Source of the DNA: Embleya hyalina
Lineage (GTDB): Bacteria > Actinomycetota > Actinomycetes > Streptomycetales > Streptomycetaceae
Length of the DNA: 64,000 bases
Direction of reading: 5' to 3'
NCBI RefSeq assembly: GCF_003967355.1
Contig: NZ_BIFH01000015.1
Location: forward strand, 252,888 to 316,887
Made by a program: the position numbers and the translations under genes. The notes under the pieces were generated by a model. It was given only the letters and a program-made list of their open reading frames with translations, had not been told where the DNA came from and did not search any database. Within the stretch, counting starts at the first letter, position 1, and every line of letters starts with the position of its first letter. Positions 50,076 to 58,615 of the stretch are shown in pieces.

Positions 50076-50834
50076 TCACAACGAGGGATCCTGCATCAGG
50101 ATCGCCTGGTAGAGGTGGTGAAGGCGACTGTTCGGCTTGAGCCCCAACTCCTGGTCGAGCCACTTGCGCGTGCGGTGGAAGACGTCGACGGCCTCGGACT
50201 GCCGTCCGCAGCGGTACAGGGCGATCATCAACTGCTCGCTGAACCGCTCGCGTTCGGGGTACTGCGCGAGCAGCTGCTTCAGTTCGGCGACGACGGTGCC
50301 CGCCTCGCCGAGTTGGAGCTGGGCCGCGATGAGGTCTTCGCGCGCGGTCTTGCGCTGTTCGTCGAGACGCAGCGCCACGGCCCGGCACCAGGGTCCGTCA
50401 CTCGTGTCGAGCAGGGCCGGCCCACGCCACATGGCCAGCGCCTCACGCAGCAGATCCATGGCCTCGTGCGGCCGGTCGCCGACCAGGCCCGCGCCCTTGC
50501 CCGCCGTTTGCAGAAAGCGATACGCGTCCACGGCGTCGGCGGGGATGTTCAGCGTGTAGCCGTTGTCCACCGTACGAATGAGCTCGTGGCCGGGCCCTCC
50601 GAGCCCTAACTCGGCCAGCGACCTGCGCACCCGCTTGACGTTCGCCTGTAACGCGTTGCGCGTGTTCTTGAGCGGAGCCTCACCCCACAGTTCGTCGATC
50701 AGCTCGTCGAAGGTGACCACCTGACCGATGTTGAGGGCCAGCATGGTGAGCATCACCCGGTTCTTCTTCGCGCGTATACCGACGGTTCTCTGACCGTCTC
50801 CTATCAGCAGCGGACCCAATATGGAGATGTACAC
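50076..50834 (-). CDS. SARP-family pathway activator with TTA codon
   Basis: A 252-residue Streptomyces antibiotic regulatory protein. Winged-helix (OmpR-like) DNA-binding domain at residues 1-90 (ISILGPLLIGDG, VVTFDELIDELWGEAPLKNTRNALQANVKRVRRSL), then a bacterial transcriptional activation domain (AYRFLQTAGKG, ALAMWRGPALLD, REDLIAAQLQLGE, ALYRCGRQSEAVDVFHRTR). The size is that of small SARPs such as ActII-ORF4 and RedD. GTG 50834 follows a GGGGGA site. The Leu codon in AELGLGG is TTA (50607-50609), placing the activator under bldA control. It is the obvious binder of the heptamer arrays in this window. Confidence 0.93.
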   Translation of the reverse strand: MYISILGPLLIGDGQRTVGIRAKKNRVMLTMLALNIGQVVTFDELIDELWGEAPLKNTRNALQANVKRVRRSLAELGLGGPGHELIRTVDNGYTLNIPADAVDAYRFLQTAGKGAGLVGDRPHEAMDLLREALAMWRGPALLDTSDGPWCRAVALRLDEQRKTAREDLIAAQLQLGEAGTVVAELKQLLAQYPERERFSEQLMIALYRCGRQSEAVDVFHRTRKWLDQELGLKPNSRLHHLYQAILMQDPSL

Positions 50835-50969
50835 CAAAATCCCCCGTCTACCGTTGAATTCGAGTCACAAGCTGTTCTCTTGGAACCTCAGGCCTGCCAC
50901 ATGGAACAACGGTCGACTCGTTCCGGGCGACCCGAAGGAGGGTAAGAATCCAGGTGGTATTCACGATGG

Positions 50970-51260
50970 TCAATTATCGGATACGCTAGTCGGCTCCGAT
51001 ACTGTACCTTCGTACATGCTTTCGTAGACTTGCGCAACCAGGCCCGCCTGAAGGCGGGATTCCACTTGTAGCTTGACCAGGATGTTTGCCACATGCGCCT
51101 TTACGGTTCGTTCCGTGACGTCGAGTCGGGTGGCAATGCCGCGGTTGGAATGCCCGGCCCCGAGGAGCGCGAAAACCTGTTTCTCGCGCCCGGAGAGCGC
51201 CCCGACCCGGGCAAGTTCGGTCTGCCAGCGCACCGAAGCAGGGCCGCTGTCGCTGTGCAT
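50970..51260 (-). CDS. Orphan LuxR-type HTH protein without receiver domain
   Basis: A 96-residue protein made of almost nothing but the LuxR helix-turn-helix: ALSGREKQVFALLGAGHSNRGIATRLDVTERTVKAHVANILVKLQV. ATG 51260 follows GGGGGTGA. It has no phospho-acceptor domain and no ligand domain. It sits directly upstream of the SARP gene on the same strand with 130 bases between, so it could control SARP or act with it. Such stand-alone HTH proteins are common in metabolite clusters; the target is unknown. Confidence 0.85.
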   Translation of the reverse strand: MHSDSGPASVRWQTELARVGALSGREKQVFALLGAGHSNRGIATRLDVTERTVKAHVANILVKLQVESRLQAGLVAQVYESMYEGTVSEPTSVSDN

Positions 51261-51523
51261 GAGTCACCCCCGTGATCGCCCCGCTTCCCGGTTGTGCGCA
51301 CGTCGGAAGGCGCGGACCCCCACCACGAGGCAGTTGATCATGCGCCGCCGAACACGCATGCGATTCTATGTTTCCCGTCGGAATCCCCACACGGTTTACG
51401 GAACCCCCGGCCCGGCGGTTCAACCCGGGCCTGCGGCTTTTTCCCGCCCGGGACGCACGAAAAAGTGGCCGGGGCGGGCCGAAGCCCATCCCCCGGCCAC
51501 CCGGAGTCCGCCGCAGAGAGCGG

Positions 51524-53719
51524 TTACGGGACCGACGTCCCCTCCGCCACCACCGCGGGCATCCGCGGCCTGCGGGTACAGCGCTGGTGCGCGAGCCTCG
51601 AGGGCCACCAGGTGTTCCAGCCGACCAGCATGACCACCGCCGGCAGGGCGACGATCCGGATGAGCGTGGCGTCGAGCAGCACCGCACCCGCCATACCCAC
51701 GCCCAACTGCTTGAACTCGATGAAGTTCAGCGACGCGAGCAGGGCGAACACGGAGACCATCACCATCGCGGCGCCCGTCACGACGCCCGCCGTCCGGGTG
51801 ATGCCCTGTTCGACGGCGTCCCGGATGCCGAGTCCGCCGCGCGCCGCCTCCCTGATCCGGCTGACGACGAAGACGTGGTAGTCCATCGACAGGCCGAGCA
51901 GGATCACGAAGAGCATCAGGGGCAGCCAGGCCACCACTCGGCCGGTGGACTGGAAGTGCAGGATGCCCTCCGCCCAGGTCCGCTGGAAGATGAGCGCAAG
52001 CAGACCGAAAGACGCCACCGCGGACAGGACGTTGAGGACCACCGTGATCAGCGCGAGCACCAGGGATCGGAAGGCGACGGCCATGACCAGGAAGGTCATG
52101 GCCAGCGCCACTCCGAGTACCCACGGCATCTTGGCGACGACGTTCGCCCGGTAGTCCACGTCGTACGCCACATCGCTGCCGCCGACCGCGAACTCGGCGC
52201 CCTGGACACCGCCGAGGGCATTCGGGGCGATGTCCTCGCGCAGCTTCATCAGGGACTCGCGCGCCTTGCCGGAGCTGCTCTTGAAGCGCGTGCCGACGGC
52301 AATGGTGCTGACCGTGCCGTCCGCCGACGTCCGTACCAGGGGCTGCGGAATCTGGACGAAGAGGTCGTCGTGCCGTGTGCGGTCGACCAGCGCGGCCACC
52401 GCCGTGCGCAGCTCCGCTGCCCGGTCGGCGGACACCTTCACGGCGATGGTGTGCGTGTCGGCCGGGCTGGGGAACGACTTCGTCAGGCGCTCGTTGGCCT
52501 GCATCGCGGGGATCGACTTGGGCAGGTCGTCGATACCGGTGGCCTTGAGCCGCAGACCGAGTGCGGGCAGCGCGAGGGCGAGGAGCACGCCGACGGAGAG
52601 CACGAGCGCGAGAACCGGGTGGCGCAGCGACGGCTTGAGCATCGCCGACCACAGGCGGGGCTTGACGCCGCCGTTCTGGGTGAGCCGCCACACCAGGGGA
52701 ACGCGTGGTTTGTCCAGGTAGCGACCGAATTTGGAAAGCATGGCCGGCAGTACGGTCAGCGAGGCGCCGATCGCGATGGCGACGACCAGGATCGCGCCCG
52801 TGGCCATCGCCTGGAAGGCGATGTGCCCGGCGAAGTACAGCGCGCACATGGAGACCATCACCACCAGACCGGAGACCAGCACGGCGTGGCCGGAAGTGGC
52901 CGCCGCGACCTCGATGGCGTCGACCTCGTTGGCGCCGAGCGCCCGTTCCTCGCGCTGCCGCTTGAGGTAGAAGAGCGAGTAGTCGACGCCGATGGCCATG
53001 CCCACCAGGACGATGATGTGGGTCACCGGGCCCGGATCCGGCACGAGCTGGGAGGCCGCTCCCCACAGGCCGAGTCCGGTCAGCACCGAGGAGAGGCCCA
53101 GGACGACGGGGACGCTCGCGGCGACCATCGCGCCGAAGACGAACACCATCACGAGCAGCGTCACCGGCAGGCTCAGCACGGTCGCCCTGCGCCGGCCGTC
53201 GTCCAGCAGATCGTTGAGCCCGGCCCTGATGGAACCTTCGCCGACGAGCTCCACATGTACGTCGGAGTGCGCCTCTTGGGTCTTCTCCACGCTGTCGAGC
53301 AGCGGTCGCACCCGGCTGTCGGCGGTCTCGGGGTCTCCGTTGAGCGTCACCGGGACCAGCAGGGCCGAGCCGTCCGAGGCGAGGATCGGCTCGCCGATCG
53401 ACGCGATGCCCTTGTCGCCCTTCAGGCCGGACACGGTCTCCTCGGCCGCGGCCCGCGCCTTGGCCACATCGAGCTTGCCGACGTACGGCGTGACCAGGAT
53501 GTTCTCCACCGCGCGGACCTGTAGGCCGCCGCTCTTGGCAATGGCGGCCGCCCGACCGGACTGGCCGATGGACAGGTCCGAGCTGGTGGCCTGCCGGGTA
53601 CCCGTGGCGGCGCCGACCGTCAGTGCCCCCAGGACGACCACAAGCCAGAGCGCGAGTGCCCACCAGGGGTGGACAGCGCTCCACCGCGCGGCCTTGGTGA
53701 TCACGTTCCTGCCTTCCAC
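51524..53719 (-). CDS. MMPL/RND-family transporter
   Basis: About 731 residues. Topology is typical of MMPL proteins: one N-terminal helix, a ~110-residue outer domain, six helices (THIIVLVGMAIGVDYSLFYLKRQREE), a second outer domain and again six helices (LLGLSMDYHVFVVSRIREAA). The two GxxxDYxLF/MDYHVFV motifs carry the proton-relay Asp-Tyr pairs. GTG 53719 has GGGGGAGG five bases upstream; a TTG at 53776 lacks one. MMPL proteins export lipids and lipopeptides in actinomycetes, so this is a second candidate exporter for the acylated peptide. Confidence 0.9.
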   Translation of the reverse strand: MEGRNVITKAARWSAVHPWWALALWLVVVLGALTVGAATGTRQATSSDLSIGQSGRAAAIAKSGGLQVRAVENILVTPYVGKLDVAKARAAAEETVSGLKGDKGIASIGEPILASDGSALLVPVTLNGDPETADSRVRPLLDSVEKTQEAHSDVHVELVGEGSIRAGLNDLLDDGRRRATVLSLPVTLLVMVFVFGAMVAASVPVVLGLSSVLTGLGLWGAASQLVPDPGPVTHIIVLVGMAIGVDYSLFYLKRQREERALGANEVDAIEVAAATSGHAVLVSGLVVMVSMCALYFAGHIAFQAMATGAILVVAIAIGASLTVLPAMLSKFGRYLDKPRVPLVWRLTQNGGVKPRLWSAMLKPSLRHPVLALVLSVGVLLALALPALGLRLKATGIDDLPKSIPAMQANERLTKSFPSPADTHTIAVKVSADRAAELRTAVAALVDRTRHDDLFVQIPQPLVRTSADGTVSTIAVGTRFKSSSGKARESLMKLREDIAPNALGGVQGAEFAVGGSDVAYDVDYRANVVAKMPWVLGVALAMTFLVMAVAFRSLVLALITVVLNVLSAVASFGLLALIFQRTWAEGILHFQSTGRVVAWLPLMLFVILLGLSMDYHVFVVSRIREAARGGLGIRDAVEQGITRTAGVVTGAAMVMVSVFALLASLNFIEFKQLGVGMAGAVLLDATLIRIVALPAVVMLVGWNTWWPSRLAHQRCTRRPRMPAVVAEGTSVP

Positions 53720-53880
53720 GATTACCTCCCCCTCCTCGAAAGGAATACCCGGCACCAAAACGCGGTCCTGGCTCAAGAATCCGGCCGGTGCTTTACCATC
53801 GTGCTCTCGCGTTCTTAAATCTAGCGACGCTCCGGCACACGACCACGGGTACGACTACGCCTTTTTGAGGGGAGTTTCTT

Positions 53881-54588
53881 CTACTTGACACCCGGCCTGT
53901 GTCGCATGTCGCCGGTTTCCGTGGGTGACATTGGGTACCACATCCTCGGTGAAACGTAAAAGGGTCCGTCACCGAGCAGCGCGACGGACCCCACATATCC
54001 TTCGGGAAGCGGCAGGTCGGCAACTCTCCACGGTCTCGCGAACGGACCCGAACGGGAGTGCACGGTGGCCTGCCGCGCGGTGTGGGCGACGGGAATCGCC
54101 ATGCTCTCGGTGAGCCTGCCGCCCACCGCCTTCACACACGCCTCCTTCCTCGTCCACAGCCGAGTGAAGGCGCCGTGCCCGTCGCGCGCCACCAACTCCC
54201 GCTCCTCGTCGCGGAAGAAGCGCCGGGCCAACCGCTCGATGTCCAGGTTCGGGCGGGCCAGTTCCACGTCCACCCCGACCGGCCGCGATGCCAGGGCGAG
54301 CAGGGCGATCCCACCCGAGTGCGACAGGCTGAAGTGCAGCCCCGACCCCTCGACGACCGGCTTGCCCCACCGGCCGCGGGTGAAGCACAGGGAGGCCGGC
54401 GGGCGGCCCAGACGCTCGCCGACGACGATCCGGGTCGCGGCGTGCGCGATCACGAAACGACGCCGCATTCCCGGCACCAGGCCACGCCCGGCGCGGGCCT
54501 TCTCGTCCTCGTCGAGGAGATCTTCGAGGGGGGCCGGACAGTGGTCCGGGTCGCCCTCACCGTCGAGCGCAATCCGCCAGACCTCCAC
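53881..54588 (-). CDS. Sfp-type 4'-phosphopantetheinyl transferase
   Basis: About 235 residues. Core motifs: LHFSLSHSGGIALLALA, VGVDVELAR (magnesium-binding Asp/Glu) and FTRLWTRKEACVKAVGG (W-x-x-K-E-x-x-x-K). These define the Sfp group that activates NRPS T domains and PKS ACPs by adding phosphopantetheine from CoA. GTG 54588 with GGGAAAGA just upstream gives the usual family opening VEVWRI; the frame stays open further upstream to 54858 but that start would lie inside an operator. Its promoter carries a SARP array, so activation of the carrier proteins appears to be switched on with the cluster. Confidence 0.9.
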   Translation of the reverse strand: MEVWRIALDGEGDPDHCPAPLEDLLDEDEKARAGRGLVPGMRRRFVIAHAATRIVVGERLGRPPASLCFTRGRWGKPVVEGSGLHFSLSHSGGIALLALASRPVGVDVELARPNLDIERLARRFFRDEERELVARDGHGAFTRLWTRKEACVKAVGGRLTESMAIPVAHTARQATVHSRSGPFARPWRVADLPLPEGYVGSVALLGDGPFYVSPRMWYPMSPTETGDMRHRPGVK

Positions 54589-55074
54589 TCTTTCCCGACC
54601 GTTCTCCCGCTCGACGGCCGGCCGGCCGGGGTCACCGCGGTCCGCGCTCACCGGGAAGGCGACCGTGGCACGTCCACGACGACCGGCCCGAAGGCGCGAG
54701 CGTGGTGCGAGACGAAGCGCCGGTACCGCCTCGACCGGACATCCGGCGGCTGAAGTCCCTGCCGAGAAAAGGCAATGTGGATAGTGTCGGGAAGGCAGCC
54801 GGAAACCGCCGGGATAGACGTCATGCCAACTACATTGGCGGAGAGCGCTGACGCCCAACTGACGGTGGACTGACTACAGTCCCGGTGGTGTCGCCGCTTT
54901 CACGAGAGAGCACGCCCCGGATGGCCCGGGGCGCGTCGGGTAAACATCCGCCCGGCGCACGCATTTGCGCCCGCGGCGCGCCCGCGGCGCGTGCGCGGTC
55001 GTTCCGACACCCGCCGACATTCGGCGGTATCGGCGCCCGATTTCGTGATGCTTCGGTGACCTTTCCGTCACCCT
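54589..55074. other. Right cluster border: PPTase leader and protease 3' region
   Basis: About 490 bases. It holds the SARP-type array (54847-54875) and the presumed leader of the PPTase mRNA (about 240 bases, long). At 55055-55072 GGTGAC/GTCACC forms a small 6-bp hairpin just after the protease stop. No further gene was supported. Confidence 0.5.
54847..54875 (-). promoter_or_regulatory. SARP-type operator upstream of the PPTase gene (three repeats)
   Basis: On the minus strand AGTCAGT, CGTCAGT, CGTCAGC with four-base spacers (plus-strand starts 54869, 54858, 54847). Nine bases later CAATGT may act as a weak -10. It matches the arrays of the ACP and NRPS-C promoters. Confidence 0.8.
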
Positions 55075-56055
55075 TCAGGTCGTCGGGGTCTGTGTGGGGT
55101 CCGCGGTGCCGGCTCGGTTGTAGAGGGCGGCGATGTCGGGGCCGAAACGGCTGCTGTACGAGGTGAGGTCGTCGCCGCCTTCCTGGTAGCCGCCGATGAC
55201 GCCGATCACCGTGCCCCGGCCGTTCGCGGGATCGATGTCGGTGAGCATCGGGCCACCGCTGGTGCCGTCGGGGAAATCCGCGCAGTCGAAGCGCACCTGG
55301 GTGTCGGACAGGGCCGTGGTGGTGTTCTGGCAGCCGATCGGCTGCTCCTCGTCGTCCGGGTAGCCGATCAGGCGGGCCGCGCGGTCGACCGGGGAGTCGA
55401 AGGACACCTGTTCGGCGCCGGTGACCTCCTCGATCCGGTCGTCGGTGCCGGGGCGCCGCACCTGGAGGAACGCGACGTCGTAGGCCGGATCCCGGTCCGA
55501 GATCCAGCGCGGGTCCACGTCGATCCGGGACGGGACCCACACCCCGTACGGCATGAGCCCGTCGTGATAGCCCGGGGCGAAGGCGATGTCGGACGCGAAC
55601 CCCTCGCCGTAGACGCAGTGCGCGGCGGTGATCGCCAGGTTCCGGTTCGGCGAGCGCACCACCGTCGCCGTGCAGAAGTGCTCCGGCTCGGCGCCGTCGT
55701 CCACGTGCAGGAGCGCGCCGATCGCCGGCGTCGGCGCGATGGTGCCGGCCCGCAGCGGCTCGGACACCGGCAGCGGCTCGACCGCCTCCGAGCTGATCGT
55801 CGGTACGGGTGTCCCCGACGGGGCCGCGGGCGCCCCGCCCAGCAGGCTCGCCGCGATGCGATCGCCCTCGGCCGGATCCGGCAGGTGATAACCCCGGGCC
55901 GCGTCGCCGCCCGCCCGCGACCTCGGATGTCCGGAGATCCGGCCCATCGAGGCCAGTCCGGCCACCACCAGCACGGCGGCCACACAGAAGGCGGTGCCGA
56001 CCAGCAGCCGACGCCTTCCGGGGGTCGCTTCGGAATCCGCGGTTCGTCGCGACAC
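55075..56055 (-). CDS. Secreted/membrane-anchored trypsin-like serine protease
   Basis: About 326 residues. An N-terminal helix (LLVGTAFCVAAVLVVAGLA) after SRRTADSEATPGRRR acts as signal anchor. The peptidase S1 triad is visible: His in LAITAAHCVYG, Asp in DPAYDVAFLQV and Ser in GTSGGPML; a Cys pair flanks the His region (HFCTATVV and AHCVYG). GTG 56055 was chosen as the first start after stops in the frame; its ribosome site is weak. The family includes glutamyl endopeptidase-like enzymes. It is divergent from the sensor kinase; no evidence links it to the NRPS cluster. Confidence 0.85.
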   Translation of the reverse strand: MSRRTADSEATPGRRRLLVGTAFCVAAVLVVAGLASMGRISGHPRSRAGGDAARGYHLPDPAEGDRIAASLLGGAPAAPSGTPVPTISSEAVEPLPVSEPLRAGTIAPTPAIGALLHVDDGAEPEHFCTATVVRSPNRNLAITAAHCVYGEGFASDIAFAPGYHDGLMPYGVWVPSRIDVDPRWISDRDPAYDVAFLQVRRPGTDDRIEEVTGAEQVSFDSPVDRAARLIGYPDDEEQPIGCQNTTTALSDTQVRFDCADFPDGTSGGPMLTDIDPANGRGTVIGVIGGYQEGGDDLTSYSSRFGPDIAALYNRAGTADPTQTPTT

Positions 56056-56502
56056 TCGATCACCAATCTCGGCGTAATTCGGCCTCGGCCCTCGGACGCT
56101 ACCGGGTGCATCGGTACCCGGGTGAGGACGAATCAGACCGCCGACCGCACGGTCACACGCTCGTGACGAAGTGTTCTTGCGACCGTCGCCCCAACAGGTG
56201 GGAGGGGGGCGACGGTCGCAGGAAACCCCCGTTATCGCACGCCGGCTCGACGCCGTCTCTCCAAACCGCCCGACCGGCCCTTCGACCGTATCCCGGGGCT
56301 CGTCGCCGACGGCACCCCGGTATGGGTGATTTATGACTGCCTTAAGGAACCTCCGAGGCACGAGCCGGCGCCCCTCGGCGGCGGGCGGCCGGATCATGCC
56401 CTCGTGCCGAGGGGGCCGGCGCTGCCACACTTTCCTTGTGCCGCGGGGGTTGTCGGCGGGGTGTCGGCGGGGCGACGGCGGGCCGGAGAGGGCGGGGTAC
56501 CG
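56056..56502. other. Divergent promoter region with a perfect 15-bp hairpin
   Basis: About 447 bases between the protease and kinase genes with no supported coding frame. It contains the perfect inverted repeat described separately at 56178-56220. The rest is typical GC-rich spacer, with both promoters unresolved. Confidence 0.5.
56178..56220. repeat. Perfect 15-bp inverted repeat in a divergent promoter region
   Basis: TGCGACCGTCGCCCC (56178-56192) and its exact complement (56206-56220) flank a 13-base loop. A terminator is not expected between divergent starts unless a small RNA ends here; an operator is the alternative. Confidence 0.75.
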
Positions 56503-58095
56503 ATGGCGGGTTCCGACGACTCGTGGTGGACGGTCCGCGCCCGACTGCGACTGATCTGGGTGCCGTGCGCGGCGGTGATGCTGGCCACGGTCGCGGCGCT
56601 GGTGGTCGGGCTGACCCTGGACGGCGACGCACGCTCGCGCGGGCTGCTCCTGGTGCTCGGGGGCGACCTGCTGCTCGTGGTCGGGCTGACCGTGCTGATC
56701 GAGGCCGCGCTGCGGCGCACGGTGGAGCGGCCGCTGACCCGGCTGGCCGATCCGAGCGAGCCGCCGAGCCGGGCCGCGCGCTACGACAGCCGCGAGTTCG
56801 GCGCGATCGCCGGCGCGATGGCGAGCCTGCGCACCAGGGCCCGCGCCGGGGAGGACCGGGCCCGCCGGGAACGCGAGCACGTCGCCACGCTGACCGCCGT
56901 GGTCGCCGAGCGGGACCGGGAGTCGGCCGCCGAGCGCGAGCGGGCCCGGGAATCGGCGCGGGAGCGGGACGAACTGCGCGCCCGGCTCGACGAACAGGAC
57001 CGGCGGGCCCGACTCGCCCAGGCCGATCTCGACCAGTTCGCCCACGCCGCGACGCACGACATGCAGGATCCGCTGCGCCGGATCGTGTCCTTCGGGCGCA
57101 TGCTCCAGGAGCGCTACGAGGACGTGTTGGACCGGCGCGGCCGGCAGTACATCGACTTCACCATCGACAACGCGCGCCGACTCCAGGTGCTCATCGACGA
57201 GATGGTCACCCTGACCGAGGTGGGCCGTTCGCGCGCGGAGAGCGTCGCGGTGGATCTGGACGAGGTGGTCCGGCAGACGTGGCTGGACATGGCGGATCGG
57301 GTCGAGGACACCGGCGCCGAGTTGGCGCACGCCGAACTGCCGGTGGTGGACGCCGATCCGGTGCTGCTGGCCACGTTGATCCGGCATCTGCTCGGCAACG
57401 CGGTCAAGTTCACCCGCCCGTACGAGCGCCCGCTGGTCCGGGTCGACGCCGAACCGGCCGCCGAGGGATGGCGCGTCACCGTCTCCGACAACGGGATCGG
57501 CATCCCGGCCGAGTCGGCGGAACGGGTGTTCGCGGCCTTCCGCCGACTGCACCCGCGCGAGACGTACACGGGCAGCGGGATCGGCCTGGCGATGGCCAAG
57601 CGCATCGTCGAACAACACGGCGGCCGGATCGCGGTGGACACCGAGTACACGGCGGGCACGCGGATCGTGTTCACGCTGCCGGAGCGCTCGGCGGAGGACG
57701 CGGAGCCGGCGGGCGTGGCGCCGGAGGGCACGAAACCGGAGGACGGACGGCCGGAGCCGACGATCCCCACCCTCGGGGACGGCCCCACCACCTCGACCGA
57801 GCCGCCGCAACCGACCGCGGACACCGAGCACACCGACCCCGACGCACCCCACGAGCCCGCCGGAAGCCCCGCCTCCCCCACCCCCGATCGGCCCTTCACC
57901 GACGAACCGGAGCCGATTGAACCCGTTCGCTTCACGGATCCGTCGAACCACGAACCGCTCGCGTACGTTTCCGTTGCGTCGGCGCCGCGTGAACGACCGG
58001 CGCCGGGAACGACGACGGAGGCAGCGCATGCGAGCGACGGACCCGAGCACCGACCCGACGACCGTCGACCCGACGGGCACCCCGTCGACGAGTAG
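56503..58095 (+). CDS. Membrane sensor histidine kinase (phytochrome-like HisKA group)
   Basis: About 530 residues. Two membrane helices (about 15-40 and 48-70) bracket a very short outer loop, followed by a HAMP-like stretch and a long charged coiled coil (residues 110-180, rich in Arg/Glu). The His box is FAHAATHDMQDPLRRIVSFGRML with His185, of the (S/T)HD(L/M)Q(E/D)PLR type found in kinases that act on stand-alone response regulators. N-box HLLGNAVKFTR, G-boxes DNGIGIP and GSGIGLAMAKRIVEQHGG. A ~130-residue Pro/Thr/Glu-rich tail follows the ATPase domain. No response regulator is adjacent. Confidence 0.9.
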   Translation: MAGSDDSWWTVRARLRLIWVPCAAVMLATVAALVVGLTLDGDARSRGLLLVLGGDLLLVVGLTVLIEAALRRTVERPLTRLADPSEPPSRAARYDSREFGAIAGAMASLRTRARAGEDRARREREHVATLTAVVAERDRESAAERERARESARERDELRARLDEQDRRARLAQADLDQFAHAATHDMQDPLRRIVSFGRMLQERYEDVLDRRGRQYIDFTIDNARRLQVLIDEMVTLTEVGRSRAESVAVDLDEVVRQTWLDMADRVEDTGAELAHAELPVVDADPVLLATLIRHLLGNAVKFTRPYERPLVRVDAEPAAEGWRVTVSDNGIGIPAESAERVFAAFRRLHPRETYTGSGIGLAMAKRIVEQHGGRIAVDTEYTAGTRIVFTLPERSAEDAEPAGVAPEGTKPEDGRPEPTIPTLGDGPTTSTEPPQPTADTEHTDPDAPHEPAGSPASPTPDRPFTDEPEPIEPVRFTDPSNHEPLAYVSVASAPRERPAPGTTTEAAHASDGPEHRPDDRRPDGHPVDE

Positions 58096-58501
58096 TGCCG
58101 AACCCACTCGGCGGATCCTGCTCTGCGGCGCCCTCGTCGCGGCCGGCGGCGCCGGTCTGGTGGCCTGCGGCGACGGCGGCGGCTCCAAGGACAAGGCCCC
58201 CGCCGGCGACAAGGTGCTGGGCCCGGTCGGCGACGTACCGGTCGGCGGCGGCAAGATCTACGACGACGCCAAGGTGGTGGTCACCCAGCCCACCGCCGGC
58301 GACTTCAAGGCGTTCACCGCCGTGTGCACCCACCAGCAGTGCCTGGTCGGCAGCGTCGCCGGCGGGCAGATCCACTGCCCCTGCCACAACAGCAACTACG
58401 ACGCGAACACCGGCGCGGTGCTCGGCGGCCCCGCGCCGCGCCCGCTCGCGGCCAAGCCCATCGTGGTCACGAACGGTCAGATCGTGCTCAAGCCCGCGTA
58501 A
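58028..58501 (+). CDS. Rieske [2Fe-2S] lipoprotein
   Basis: 157 residues. Twin-arginine signal TRRILLCGALVAAGGAGLVAC with lipobox Cys47, so it is likely exported folded and lipid-anchored. Cluster ligands are Cys100 and His102 (CTHQQC) and Cys117 and His120 (CPCH), with Cys105 and Cys119 as the structural disulfide, i.e. a complete Rieske site. GGAGG precedes ATG 58028. Its first 68 bases overlap the kinase reading frame, so the kinase tail and Rieske signal share DNA. Such small secreted Rieske proteins are frequent in Streptomyces; the redox partner is unknown. Confidence 0.9.
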   Translation: MRATDPSTDPTTVDPTGTPSTSSAEPTRRILLCGALVAAGGAGLVACGDGGGSKDKAPAGDKVLGPVGDVPVGGGKIYDDAKVVVTQPTAGDFKAFTAVCTHQQCLVGSVAGGQIHCPCHNSNYDANTGAVLGGPAPRPLAAKPIVVTNGQIVLKPA

Positions 58502-58615
58502 CCGACCGACCTCGCCCGCGCCCGTGCCGACGATCTCGAACCGGTACTTCCCGGCGAATCCGGGAAAGGGGATCAAGTAGGAGTCATCACGCACACCGGA
58601 TGTTGGGAGGCGGCC

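Noticed and set aside
54588-54858. PPTase start at 54858
   Set aside because: It falls inside the SARP-type operator and the extra ~90 residues are non-conserved; the family N terminus begins at VEVWRI (54588).
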